From contig CAVXVR010000006.1 of NCBI GenBank assembly GCA_963765285.1, positions 666,868 to 730,867 of the forward strand: a DNA stretch of 64,000 nt. The letters run 5' to 3'. Source of the DNA: CAVWZH01 sp963765285. Lineage in GTDB: Bacteria > Acidobacteriota > Terriglobia > Terriglobales > Acidobacteriaceae. This document shows, piece after piece, positions 35,731 to 43,407 of the stretch. A program made the position numbers and the translations under genes. The notes under the pieces were generated by a model that saw only the letters and a program-made list of their open reading frames with translations, did no database searches and was not told the origin of the DNA. How positions within the stretch are numbered: the stretch's first letter is position 1; each line of letters starts with the position of its first letter.

Positions 35731-36135
35731 GTGCATCGTGTGGCGATAATTGGAGTGCGCTCGTACCGCGACCTTATCGTTTGGCGGCAGTCGATGAGTC
35801 TGGTCAAGGAAGTGTATCGCTGCACTCAGGCGTTTCCGCAATCGGAGATCTACGGACTGAGGGCACAAATACGGCGCGCCGCAGTCTCGGTGCCGAGCAA
35901 TATTGCCGAAGGCCAGGGCCGATCGTCCACAGGCGAGTTCCGCCAATTTCTCGGTCATGCGCGCGGCTCCCTCCTGGAAGTCGAGACGCAGGCTCTGATC
36001 GCGAATGAACTGGGATATCTTGACGCCGACCAAACCCGAAGTCTGCTGAGTCGTACGGCGGAAGTGGGGCGCGTTCTCAATGGTCTCGTTAACTCGCTGT
36101 CTGCGCGCCGCACGCTTCGTGAGACTGACCACTGA
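35731..36135 (+). CDS. Four-helix-bundle protein (23S rRNA intervening-sequence type)
   Basis: 134 residues. The N-terminal pattern SYRDLIVWRQSMSLVKEVYR, then FPQSEIYGLRAQIRRAAVSVPSNIAEGQGRSS and a helical C-terminus, is the S23/IVP family. These proteins fold as four-helix bundles and were first met encoded in insertions within 23S rRNA genes. Here the gene is free-standing. GTG 35731 follows GGAGG at about 10 bp. Heptamer repeats flank it in opposite orientation, and its last codons (ETDH-stop) are made by the right-hand repeat. This suggests a transposed cassette sitting between trpE and trpG. Confidence 0.85.
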   Translation: MHRVAIIGVRSYRDLIVWRQSMSLVKEVYRCTQAFPQSEIYGLRAQIRRAAVSVPSNIAEGQGRSSTGEFRQFLGHARGSLLEVETQALIANELGYLDADQTRSLLSRTAEVGRVLNGLVNSLSARRTLRETDH

Positions 36136-36148
36136 CCACTGATCACTG
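36124..36148. repeat. Inverted heptamer repeats (cactgac type)
   Basis: actgaccactgaccactgatcactg is the reverse complement of the gtcagtg tract at 35541. It supplies the stop codons of both the four-helix-bundle gene (36133-36135) and, on the other strand, trpG (36143-36145). Confidence 0.75.
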
Positions 36149-36718
36149 GGCAAGGAAGTTCGCCACCAGCTTCTTCCCCTCCGCTGTCAACACACTCTCG
36201 GGATGAAACTGGACACCCTCGACCGGAAACTGCTTGTGCCTTAAGCCCATGATGGTGCGGGAGCCGTCTTTCTCGATCGTGTAGGCGCTGACATCCAGGT
36301 CCTCGGGCAGGCTGCTCTCTTCGACGATCAGCGAATGGTAGCGAGTGGCGGTGATGGGAAACGGCATGCCCTGAAAGATGGTGCGGTTGTCGTGGCGCAC
36401 TTCACTGGTTTTGCCGTGCATCAGGTGGGACGCGCGGACCACCTTCCCGCCAAAAGCCTCAGCGATAGCCTGATGTCCCAAACAAACGCCCAGCACCGGA
36501 ACTTTGCCGGCGAAATGCCGGATGACCTCGATGCTGATCCCGGCTTCCCGGGGCGTGCAGGGGCCAGGCGAAACCACGATGCGCTCGGGGTGGAGGGCCT
36601 CGATCTGAGCCACGGTGACTTGATCGTTACGGCGCACTTCGACATCCGCCCCCAGCTCGCCCAAGTACTGGACCAGGTTGTAGGTAAAGGAATCGTAGTT
36701 GTCGAGGACGAAAACCAT
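36143..36718 (-). CDS. trpG: Anthranilate synthase component II (glutamine amidotransferase)
   Basis: 191 residues of class I glutamine amidotransferase. The nucleophile loop VLGVCLGHQAI, the oxyanion region SPGPCTP, and the His-Glu pair in GVQFHPESVLT are all present. It hydrolyses glutamine and channels ammonia to TrpE; such proteins can also serve PabB. The N-terminus FVLDNYDSFTYNLVQYLGE is canonical. It is convergent with trpE, which is an unusual layout for a pair normally in one operon. Confidence 0.93.
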   Translation of the reverse strand: MVFVLDNYDSFTYNLVQYLGELGADVEVRRNDQVTVAQIEALHPERIVVSPGPCTPREAGISIEVIRHFAGKVPVLGVCLGHQAIAEAFGGKVVRASHLMHGKTSEVRHDNRTIFQGMPFPITATRYHSLIVEESSLPEDLDVSAYTIEKDGSRTIMGLRHKQFPVEGVQFHPESVLTAEGKKLVANFLAQ

Positions 36719-36882
36719 AAAGCTTTCAGCCGTCAGCTATCAGCTCTCAGAGAGCGACCCGTCAAAACCATTGTAGAGAGGCCCTTGCATGCTCTCAAGC
36801 CTCTTTAGGATCTTCTCACGACAGTGGTCTTGACAGTCCGGCGGCAAAACGCCATGCTTACATCGTTTTGGAAGGAGCCTCG

Positions 36883-37212
36883 TTGGCCGATACCGAGCAG
36901 GAAAAACGCGCCACCCGGCGGTTTGCGCTACGGCTGCCGGTTGCCGTGACCGCGAGCGAGAACGGCACCGACGAAAAAACCGCACAGACCCGCGATGTGA
37001 GCGCCCGCGGAATCTGTTTCTATGTGGACTCCGCCATAGCCACCGGCTCCGGCATTGAATTCACGCTCACCCTTCCTCCCGAAATCACTCTCACCGAAAG
37101 CATCCGCGTACATTGCAAAGGCAAGGTTGTGCGCGTGGATGACACGGCCAATGAAGGTAAGGTTGCGGTGGCCGCGGTGATCGACGAGTACGAATTTCTG
37201 GCGGACAACTGA
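36883..37212 (+). CDS. Single-domain PilZ protein
   Basis: 109 residues from TTG 36883, chosen because AAGGAG lies 5 bp upstream. The PilZ c-di-GMP motifs RRFALR and DVSARG are both present. Strands follow (GSGIEFTLTLPPE, VHCKGKVVRVDD) and a tail VAAVIDEYEFL. A small cytosolic c-di-GMP receptor that could act on motility, polysaccharide or secretion; target unknown. Monocistronic, with divergent trpG upstream. Confidence 0.85.
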   Translation: MADTEQEKRATRRFALRLPVAVTASENGTDEKTAQTRDVSARGICFYVDSAIATGSGIEFTLTLPPEITLTESIRVHCKGKVVRVDDTANEGKVAVAAVIDEYEFLADN

Positions 37213-37315
37213 TTCCCGGGCTGTCCCTCGGGGACTGCCCTCTCGTTCTCTTTCCGTCACTTCTCTCCCTGGCAGCCCGGTGCTATGTTGGCCGAGTAGA
37301 GCCTGTTCCGGAGAG

Positions 37316-38679
37316 ATGAAGCTTTGCCGCGCCTTCCCCTTTGTTTCCTGTTACCGACGCTTGGTATCGTCCTGGATTCACGGACTGGCGCAGTCGTCTC
37401 CCGTGACCAAGCAGCCGACACCGGCCGCGGTTCGAGCCATTCGAGTGTTGCCCGCAATCGAAGGCCCAGCGGTCGAGATCATCTCCACCCGCCCGCTCAC
37501 TCCCGCCATACAGAGGATCGAAGACCCGCCGCGCTGGTCATTGATCTGCCCGGGGCAAGTTTGGCGCTGGCACAGAAGCACATTGACTTTCGCAATCCGC
37601 AGGTCCGCGGAATCCGTTTGAACCAGTTCCAGAGAACTCCCGCTGTGGCGCGCGTGGTCGTCGACCTGCTCGGCCCGGTCGACTACACCTGGGACGCTAC
37701 CGGTAACCGGCTGATGATTCGCCTGCACGCTGAGGAAGATTCGCCGCCTCCGCCGAAGCCGCAATGGACCACAGCAGTGTCGGCGGGCGCGCAGCCCGCC
37801 TACCTTCCAGTGAATTCGACCACCTCGGGTGCTGTGATGCTGGCCGGAAGCCGGCTGGCGGGCAGATCGTCAGTAAGCGCCGGATCGGAAACCGCTGTGC
37901 TGCGTCTGGCGCGTGGAGGTGAGGTGCGGGTGTGCCCGGGAACCACTGTTTCAGTGACACCTTCCCAGAACAATCGCCAGTTGATGGTCGGGATGAGCAC
38001 TGGCGGTGTGGAAGAACACTTCAGCCTGGGGACAACAGCCGATTCTGTGGTCACTCCGGACTTCCGCATCCTGCTGGCCGGGCCGGGGGAATTCCACTAC
38101 GCCTTCCGGGTGGATACGCGAGGCAACACATGCGTGCGTGCGCTGCCGGGAAATACCGCTTCTGTCGTTGTCTCCGAGCTGTTGGGCGACGGCACCTACC
38201 AAGTCAAGCCTACCGAGCAAGTGGTTTTCCGGGGTGGGCGTGTGGGTTTGATCGAGACTGCGCTGCCCACGGATTGCGGTTGTCCCGCGCCCGAGGTTCC
38301 TGTGATGATGGCTTCTTCTCGCGCTCCGGCCGTTCTTGATGCAGACGATCTGGGCCCGATCCGTCTGGCACAAGGTGGGGAGAAGAGCGCGGGCATGAGT
38401 TCGCGCTCTGACTATGCGCTTTCTGAGGAAGCCTGGGCCGGCCTGTCACCCGAGACGGCTCCGCTCCCTGCAACGAAGCCGAATGAACTCCATGTACAGG
38501 TGGACGCGCCGTTCGTGTTCCGAGCGGTGCCGGCACCAGACGCCGGGCCCGCCCTCCCTCTGGCGGATGCACGAGGCCGCCCTCCGCTACTCGCGCCTGC
38601 CCTGCCTCCAGACACAAATTCCCAGCGTCGCGGCATCTTTAAGAAAATAAAGGGCTTCTTCGTGACAATATTCAGTTAG
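37316..38679 (+). CDS. AMIN-domain exported protein, frameshifted
   Basis: About 454 residues after repair. The first frame (from ATG 37316) carries an export-like leader and the first half of an AMIN domain (AVRAIRVLPAIEGPAVEIIS). After a slip at about 37527-37534 the second frame continues LVIDLPGASLALAQKHIDF and VRGIRLNQFQRTPAVARVVVDL. AMIN domains bind peptidoglycan and position amidases or secretins. The rest has a FecR-like beta region (LRLARGGEVRVCPGTTVSV) and a Pro/Ala-rich tail ending GIFKKIKGFFVTIFS. Function is unknown; periplasmic location is expected. Confidence 0.7.
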
Positions 38680-38802
38680 GGATCGCCTGCGGAGACAGCG
38701 GAACCAGACGAATTTTCGGCATTCAGAACAGAAGAGGCTTTTGGTCCTGACGGGCATGAACCCTGATAGCCTAGCCGTAGCTACAAGGTGCGCGAGGTCG
38801 TT

Positions 38803-39879
38803 GTGTCGAGATTCGTTGCAATTCTGCTCGCCATTTTTTCGGTGCTCCCGATAATCGTCACAGCGGAAACTCCCGCTTTATCGCCCCCAGCCGACAGCAA
38901 GACTGGAACCACGCCAGCGGCGGCAGACTATCTCAAACCAGTCCAGACGTTCGACGTGCCATCGGTCGCATCAGGATTGTTCGGCCTGATGAAGTGCGAT
39001 GGCGACGGAAATCTCTACCTTGCCATTCCGCACGAACGGACCGCAGAGATCCACAAGCTGAATGCTAAGGGAGAAGGGCTACTTCTCGTTCCCGACACCG
39101 ACCCTCAGGCGAAATTGGATGCGTTCGGATCTTTTGCGGTCGGACGAAACGGCGAACTCTATGAGATAGCCTTCCCTCACGACATCACCCGCCAGGTGTT
39201 GGTTTATAAGTCTGATGGAAAGTACAAGTCTGCAATCAAGCTGCAGCTTGGTTTCGAGTGGCTGCCCAGCGCTCTTGCGGTCTTCCCCTCGGGCGACCTG
39301 CTGATTTCCGGTTTGAGGTGGCGAGGGAACGACAAGCCGCGCAGTCCGTTCACAGGAATTTTCTCACCGGATGGAATGCTGGTGAAAGAAGTAAAGCTGG
39401 AGGACGACGACGCGCTTTGGGAAATGGCGGCCAACGGCGATTCGCGAGTGGTCTCGCCCCGGAATCGTTGGGGCAACCTCGCCGTTTCTTCGAGTCAAAT
39501 GGAAACCGCTGCCGACGGAAACATTTACCTGATGCGCTGGACTTCGCCGGCAATTTTCTATGCAATCTCGCCGGCCGGCGAAGTTGTGCGCCGGTTCACC
39601 GTCGACCCCGGGGATTCTTTTCTGAGCCCGTCGCAGATGCACATCTCCGGCAAAAGGATCGCAGTGCTCTTCTTTCAGCGGGAGAGCAAAGAGGAACGCA
39701 TGATGGTGGTTGACCTGGAAGGCCGTGAGGTTGGGGCCTACAGCGGGATCAGGGCAGCAGGAAAGACAAACCCCGGCATGCTTCTATTTGCCTGCTACGC
39801 CGCCGATCCCGAGCGCTTTACGTTCATCTCCCCGAAGGAAGATGACAAGCTGCAGCTTCTGATCGCGCAGCCCCATTAG
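38803..39879 (+). CDS. Exported beta-propeller-like protein, unknown function
   Basis: 358 residues from GTG 38803 (GAGG upstream; the frame also offers GTG 38788). Signal peptide FVAILLAIFSVLPIIVTAE. The mature part has repeated 'DGNxYL' blades (CDGDGNLYLAIP, VGRNGELYEIAF, TAADGNIYLMRW), as in NHL/six-bladed propellers. No catalytic residues are recognised. It follows the AMIN gene on the same strand, and the 123-bp gap leaves co-transcription open. Confidence 0.65.
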   Translation: MSRFVAILLAIFSVLPIIVTAETPALSPPADSKTGTTPAAADYLKPVQTFDVPSVASGLFGLMKCDGDGNLYLAIPHERTAEIHKLNAKGEGLLLVPDTDPQAKLDAFGSFAVGRNGELYEIAFPHDITRQVLVYKSDGKYKSAIKLQLGFEWLPSALAVFPSGDLLISGLRWRGNDKPRSPFTGIFSPDGMLVKEVKLEDDDALWEMAANGDSRVVSPRNRWGNLAVSSSQMETAADGNIYLMRWTSPAIFYAISPAGEVVRRFTVDPGDSFLSPSQMHISGKRIAVLFFQRESKEERMMVVDLEGREVGAYSGIRAAGKTNPGMLLFACYAADPERFTFISPKEDDKLQLLIAQPH

Positions 39880-39895
39880 CGCGGGACTTCGTGAT

Positions 39896-40204
39896 TCACC
39901 CGCGGCGGAAGCCTTTGGCCACCGGGCCGACGCGCTTGCGCACTTCGTCGGCGATCTCCGAGCCTCGCTCCATGACATCTTCGGCAGCTTCTTTGGCGGC
40001 GTCTCTGGCGTCATCAGCCCACTCGCCCACGGTTTCCCTGGCGTCATCATACTTGCGGCGCAAATCCTTGCGCATTTCCTCACCCGACTTGGGGGCGAGC
40101 AACAGCCCGATGAGCGCCCCGGCGCCTAAGCCGATCAGCAAGAATGTCACTGCGGTGCCGGCTTGGCTGTTGTGTTCCGAAACTTCGTATTTTCCAACGC
40201 GCAT
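39896..40204 (-). CDS. YtxH-domain protein
   Basis: 102 residues from ATG 40204 with GGAGG at about 8 bp. One membrane helix (AVTFLLIGLGAGALIGLLLAP) followed by SGEEMRKDLRRK and a long charged amphipathic helix is the YtxH pattern. These are stress-linked small membrane proteins of unknown mechanism. The gene is divergent from efp. Confidence 0.85.
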   Translation of the reverse strand: MRVGKYEVSEHNSQAGTAVTFLLIGLGAGALIGLLLAPKSGEEMRKDLRRKYDDARETVGEWADDARDAAKEAAEDVMERGSEIADEVRKRVGPVAKGFRRG

Positions 40205-40441
40205 AAGAACGTCCTCCAATAGGTGCCGACGCTTGTGGCCTGCACCGAAGCCATTCTAGCTCGTTGCCGGTATGCAGCGCGAAAGAAGAGACCTTACTCG
40301 TCGTCCCGCCACACTGTATTTCCCAAATAGACCCAAGTCCGTTAAAATAAAGCGCTTGGTTCCCGTAACTGGTGGAAAATGTGGCTTGCCCGCCTTCCGC
40401 CGGCCTACTGACCCGCAATCCACAAGGAGATTTACCTCGCA

Positions 40442-41002
40442 ATGGCTATTCCTGCCACCCAGCTTCGCCCCGGCATGATCATCAAGCACAACAATGATCT
40501 GCACTCCGTTTTTAGTGTCGAACACCGCACACCCGGCAACCTGCGCGCGTTCATCCAGGCCAAATTGCGCAACCTGCGGACCGGCGCCATGTTCGAGCAC
40601 CGTTTTCGTTCGCCTGACCCCATTGAAAGAATTAATGTGGACGAAGTCGAGATGGAGTTTTTATACGCCGACGCCGACAGCTATTACTTCATGGACACTT
40701 CGAACTACGAACAGACTCACCTGACCCGAGACGTCCTGGGCGACGCGGTCGACTACCTGACGCCGAATCTGCAGATCAAAGTGGAGTTTTTTGACGGCAA
40801 AGCGGTGGGCATCGAACTGCCGCAGACCGTGGAGTTGACCGTGCTTGAGACCGAGCCGGGATTGAAGAGCGCGACTGCATCGAGCGTTACCAAGCCCGCC
40901 AAGACTGAGACCGGACTGATCGTGCAGGTGCCGCCGTTTATCAACGAGGGGGAAAAGATCCGCGTGGACACGGCGGAGGGTGTGTACTTGTCGCGAGCGT
41001 AA
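40442..41002 (+). CDS. efp: Elongation factor P
   Basis: 186 residues in three beta-barrel domains, normal for EF-P, which enters the ribosomal E site to rescue stalling at polyproline. The domain I loop that carries the modified residue reads TPGNLRAF. E. coli has PGKGQAF with lysylated K34 and Pseudomonas has an arginine there, so here the tip position is Asn. The C-terminal barrel ends GLIVQVPPFINEGEKIRVDT. AcyP and apt follow on the same strand after a large palindrome. Confidence 0.93.
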   Translation: MAIPATQLRPGMIIKHNNDLHSVFSVEHRTPGNLRAFIQAKLRNLRTGAMFEHRFRSPDPIERINVDEVEMEFLYADADSYYFMDTSNYEQTHLTRDVLGDAVDYLTPNLQIKVEFFDGKAVGIELPQTVELTVLETEPGLKSATASSVTKPAKTETGLIVQVPPFINEGEKIRVDTAEGVYLSRA

Positions 41003-41098
41003 GTCAGTGGTCAGTGGCTAGTGGTTAGTGGCCAGTACGATGGTCTACGGCGTCCGAATGTTTTTCTGGCCACTAGCCACTGACCACTAGCCACTGAC
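41003..41098. repeat. Long palindrome built from gtcagtg-type heptamers
   Basis: Two 33-nt arms (41003-41035 and 41066-41098), near-perfect inverses of each other, around a 30-nt spacer. The units are the same heptamers as at 35541 (gtcagtg, gctagtg). As RNA it would be a strong stem between efp and acyP and could end or attenuate the efp transcript. Confidence 0.8.
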
Positions 41099-41099
41099 A

Positions 41100-41399
41100 A
41101 TGACTTCCACCGAAAATGCGGTTCTCGCCCGCCGCTTTATTGTCCGCGGGCGCGTGCAGGGTGTGGGGTTCCGCTGGTTTGTGGAACGCGAGGCCCATGT
41201 CCTCGGCATCTCCGGATGGGTGCGCAACAATTCTGACGGAAGCGTCGAGGTGCTGGCGCAAGGCAGCCGCGAGCAACTGGCGGGATTGCGTTCCCGCCTG
41301 CGACAGGGTCCTCGGGCCGCGCGCGTGGATGACGTCGAAGAGCTGGAAGCCAAGCCGGCCGCCGGACTTGGCACATTCCGCATTGAAGGAGCCTGGTAA
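41100..41399 (+). CDS. acyP: Acylphosphatase
   Basis: 99 residues, the full size of this family. The signature GRVQGVGFRWFVE holds the phosphate-binding loop and catalytic Arg, and GWVRNNSDGSVEV holds the catalytic Asn. It hydrolyses acylphosphates such as 1,3-bisphosphoglycerate in the cytosol. It starts right after the palindrome and its stop abuts the apt start (TAAATG), so the two genes are coupled. Confidence 0.93.
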   Translation: MTSTENAVLARRFIVRGRVQGVGFRWFVEREAHVLGISGWVRNNSDGSVEVLAQGSREQLAGLRSRLRQGPRAARVDDVEELEAKPAAGLGTFRIEGAW

Positions 41400-41939
41400 A
41401 TGTCCAAGGGCTTGAACTCGGAGCAGCTCAAAAAGCTGATCCGCGAAGTGCCGGACTTCCCCAAGAAAGGCATTCTGTTTTATGACATCACCACGCTGCT
41501 CAAGGACAAGGTCGGCTTCGCCGCGTTGATTGACCAACTCTCCGAGTACTACATCGGAAAGCAGATCGATCTCGTGCTCGGCATGGAGGCCCGCGGGTTT
41601 ATCTTTGGCCCAGCGCTGGCCTACCGCCTGAATGCGGGGTTTGTGCCGGTGCGCAAGCCGGGAAAGCTTCCCGCAGCGACGTCCCGCGTGGAATATGAGC
41701 TGGAATACGGCAGCAACGCGCTCGAAATTCACAAAGACGCGATTCAGAAAGGTCAGCGGGTGATTATTGTGGACGACCTGCTCGCCACCGGCGGGACAGC
41801 GGTCGCCACCGTGGACCTAGCCAAAGCATTGGGAGGAGAGATCGCCGGCCTCTGCTTTGTCGTGGAACTCGACTTCCTCAAGGGGCGCGAGAAGCTAAAG
41901 CAGTACGACGTGTTTTCGTTGCTGCACTACGAGAAATAA
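41400..41939 (+). CDS. apt: Adenine phosphoribosyltransferase
   Basis: 179 residues. The PRPP-binding motif VIIVDDLLATGGT is complete. MEARGFIFGPALAYRL and FVPVRKPGKLP are typical of Apt, which salvages adenine to AMP. The N-terminus SEQLKKLIREVPDFPKKGILFYD is canonical. It is the second gene of the acyP-apt pair. Confidence 0.96.
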   Translation: MSKGLNSEQLKKLIREVPDFPKKGILFYDITTLLKDKVGFAALIDQLSEYYIGKQIDLVLGMEARGFIFGPALAYRLNAGFVPVRKPGKLPAATSRVEYELEYGSNALEIHKDAIQKGQRVIIVDDLLATGGTAVATVDLAKALGGEIAGLCFVVELDFLKGREKLKQYDVFSLLHYEK

Positions 41940-41974
41940 GCCCGATTCCAAGGCCCCCGGGGGAGCGAAACCAG

Positions 41975-42487
41975 CTACCTGGGCTTCTCTGACAATATCC
42001 GCTCAATCTGCCGCAGATGATTGATGTCATGCCCGGCATACATGCGGACCATGTGCTCAATCGTTTCCTGCCCGCGCTCGGAATGTACCCCATAGTGCTT
42101 CCACTGCCCGGGTGTCAGCGACTTGAGTAAAGCGAGATTGGCTTCGCGGATCACGCGAAACTGTTCGACCGACTTGCGCGGATCGCGCTTTTCATAATGC
42201 CCGCTGGTGACCGCGGAATCCTGATCGACCCCTAAAAAGGAACTTCCAGGAGCGCCCAGAATCAGCCTGATTCGAAAACCGACAATGATTTCCGTATCGG
42301 CGAGATGTGCGAGGATCTCATTGACGGACCATTTGTCCGGAGCTGGGCGCTTGCGTAACCTGGCGGCGGGCTGGCCCTTGATGATCCGCGCGAGTTTTTT
42401 GGCGGTGGCAGCCTGAACCGCCAAAGGCCGCTTCCCCTCGACGTGGCCTGTTATCCGCTGAATGTACTGCTGTGCAGTTTCTTTCAT
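41975..42487 (-). CDS. DinB-family protein
   Basis: 170 residues from ATG 42487. The DinB/YfiT four-helix fold has its metal-ligand histidines visible in ILAHLADTE and HDINHLRQIE. KWSVNEILAHLAD is a hallmark of the DinB_2 subgroup. These are putative metal-dependent thiol transferases or hydrolases; substrate unknown. Cytosolic, single gene, convergent with apt. Confidence 0.85.
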   Translation of the reverse strand: MKETAQQYIQRITGHVEGKRPLAVQAATAKKLARIIKGQPAARLRKRPAPDKWSVNEILAHLADTEIIVGFRIRLILGAPGSSFLGVDQDSAVTSGHYEKRDPRKSVEQFRVIREANLALLKSLTPGQWKHYGVHSERGQETIEHMVRMYAGHDINHLRQIERILSEKPR

Positions 42488-42587
42488 GGGTTTCGTCTCC
42501 CACATCTTTGGACGGTATCCCGGATTTTTGGACAGCGTACAGCGAAGAAGACGACAGGACTATCCGAATCTTGCGGGCAAAAGCGGA

Positions 42588-42824
42588 TCATTCCACCAGA
42601 AGCCTCGCGTCTTTCGGCAAATATCCCTTTTTTCGGAACCAGTCTTCCATGGCATCTTTCAGCTGGTCCAGCGGGACCCGGGTTCCGATCTCCATCACGC
42701 CATCCGACAAAGGCAAGGTGTCGTCGAACACGCTGGCGTTCGTAAAGTTCCGCATCGAGAAGTTGTCCAGCCACTTCAGCGGGCAGGGCTGGCGCTGTCC
42801 GTTCTCTTCGTATTCCACGCGCAT
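42588..42824 (-). CDS. Conserved-looking small hypothetical protein
   Basis: 78 residues from ATG 42824 (MRVEYEENGQRQPCPLKW). The longer frame to 42893 translates the repeat-like 'cacagagg' intergenic tract and is rejected. No membrane segment or signal is seen. The protein is rich in charged and aromatic residues (WLDNFSMRNFTNASVFDD, MEDWFRKKGYLP). Not recognised. It lies 100 bp upstream of the DinB gene on the same strand. Confidence 0.55.
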   Translation of the reverse strand: MRVEYEENGQRQPCPLKWLDNFSMRNFTNASVFDDTLPLSDGVMEIGTRVPLDQLKDAMEDWFRKKGYLPKDARLLVE

Positions 42825-42984
42825 CTTACGAGCAAACACGAATTGATTTAACCACAGAGGGCACAGAGGAACACAGAGGAGGCAAGCCTTCATGGCTCGA
42901 GACGCTTATGTTTGTTGCTCTGCTTGACACTCCACCCGGCAAGGCATACTCTCCCCCGCTCTATCGGTAATTGAGGAGGAAGCC

Positions 42985-43233
42985 ATGTTCTATTTGCTCT
43001 GGTGGATCATCGTTGGGTTGATCGCAGGCTGGGCCACGGGCAAAATCATGAAGGGCGGTGGCTATGGAACCGCCATGGACATCGTTATCGGTATCGCCGG
43101 TGCCCTGATTGGCGGATTCATCATGCGATTCCTGGGTGGTTCCGGCCAAGGAGGGATGATCTACACCATCCTCGTGGCAATTCTTGGCGGTGTGATTCTC
43201 ACCTGGCTCATCCGCCAGTTGAAGAAGGCCTAA
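42985..43233 (+). CDS. GlsB/YeaQ/YmgE-family small membrane protein
   Basis: 82 residues with three membrane segments and the family pattern IIVGLIAGWATGKIMKGGGYG, DIVIGIAGALIGGFI, then YTILVAILGGVILTWLIRQL. A strong GAGGAGGA site precedes ATG 42985. Often annotated as transglycosylase-associated or general stress proteins; the molecular role is unknown. Confidence 0.9.
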   Translation: MFYLLWWIIVGLIAGWATGKIMKGGGYGTAMDIVIGIAGALIGGFIMRFLGGSGQGGMIYTILVAILGGVILTWLIRQLKKA

Positions 43234-43407
43234 CGCGTTCTTCGTGTCCTCGGCGGTTCTTTGCGTTCTCTGCGGTAAAGACTCTAACCGCAGAGCATGC
43301 GAAGGGGTGCGGACAGCGCCGGCCAACTAACCCAGCGCGCAATTCCCTGCCTTCTCTGGCAAAATAGAGTGTTTGCTCTTATTCCCGTCCGTTGTTGAGG
43401 ACTGTCT

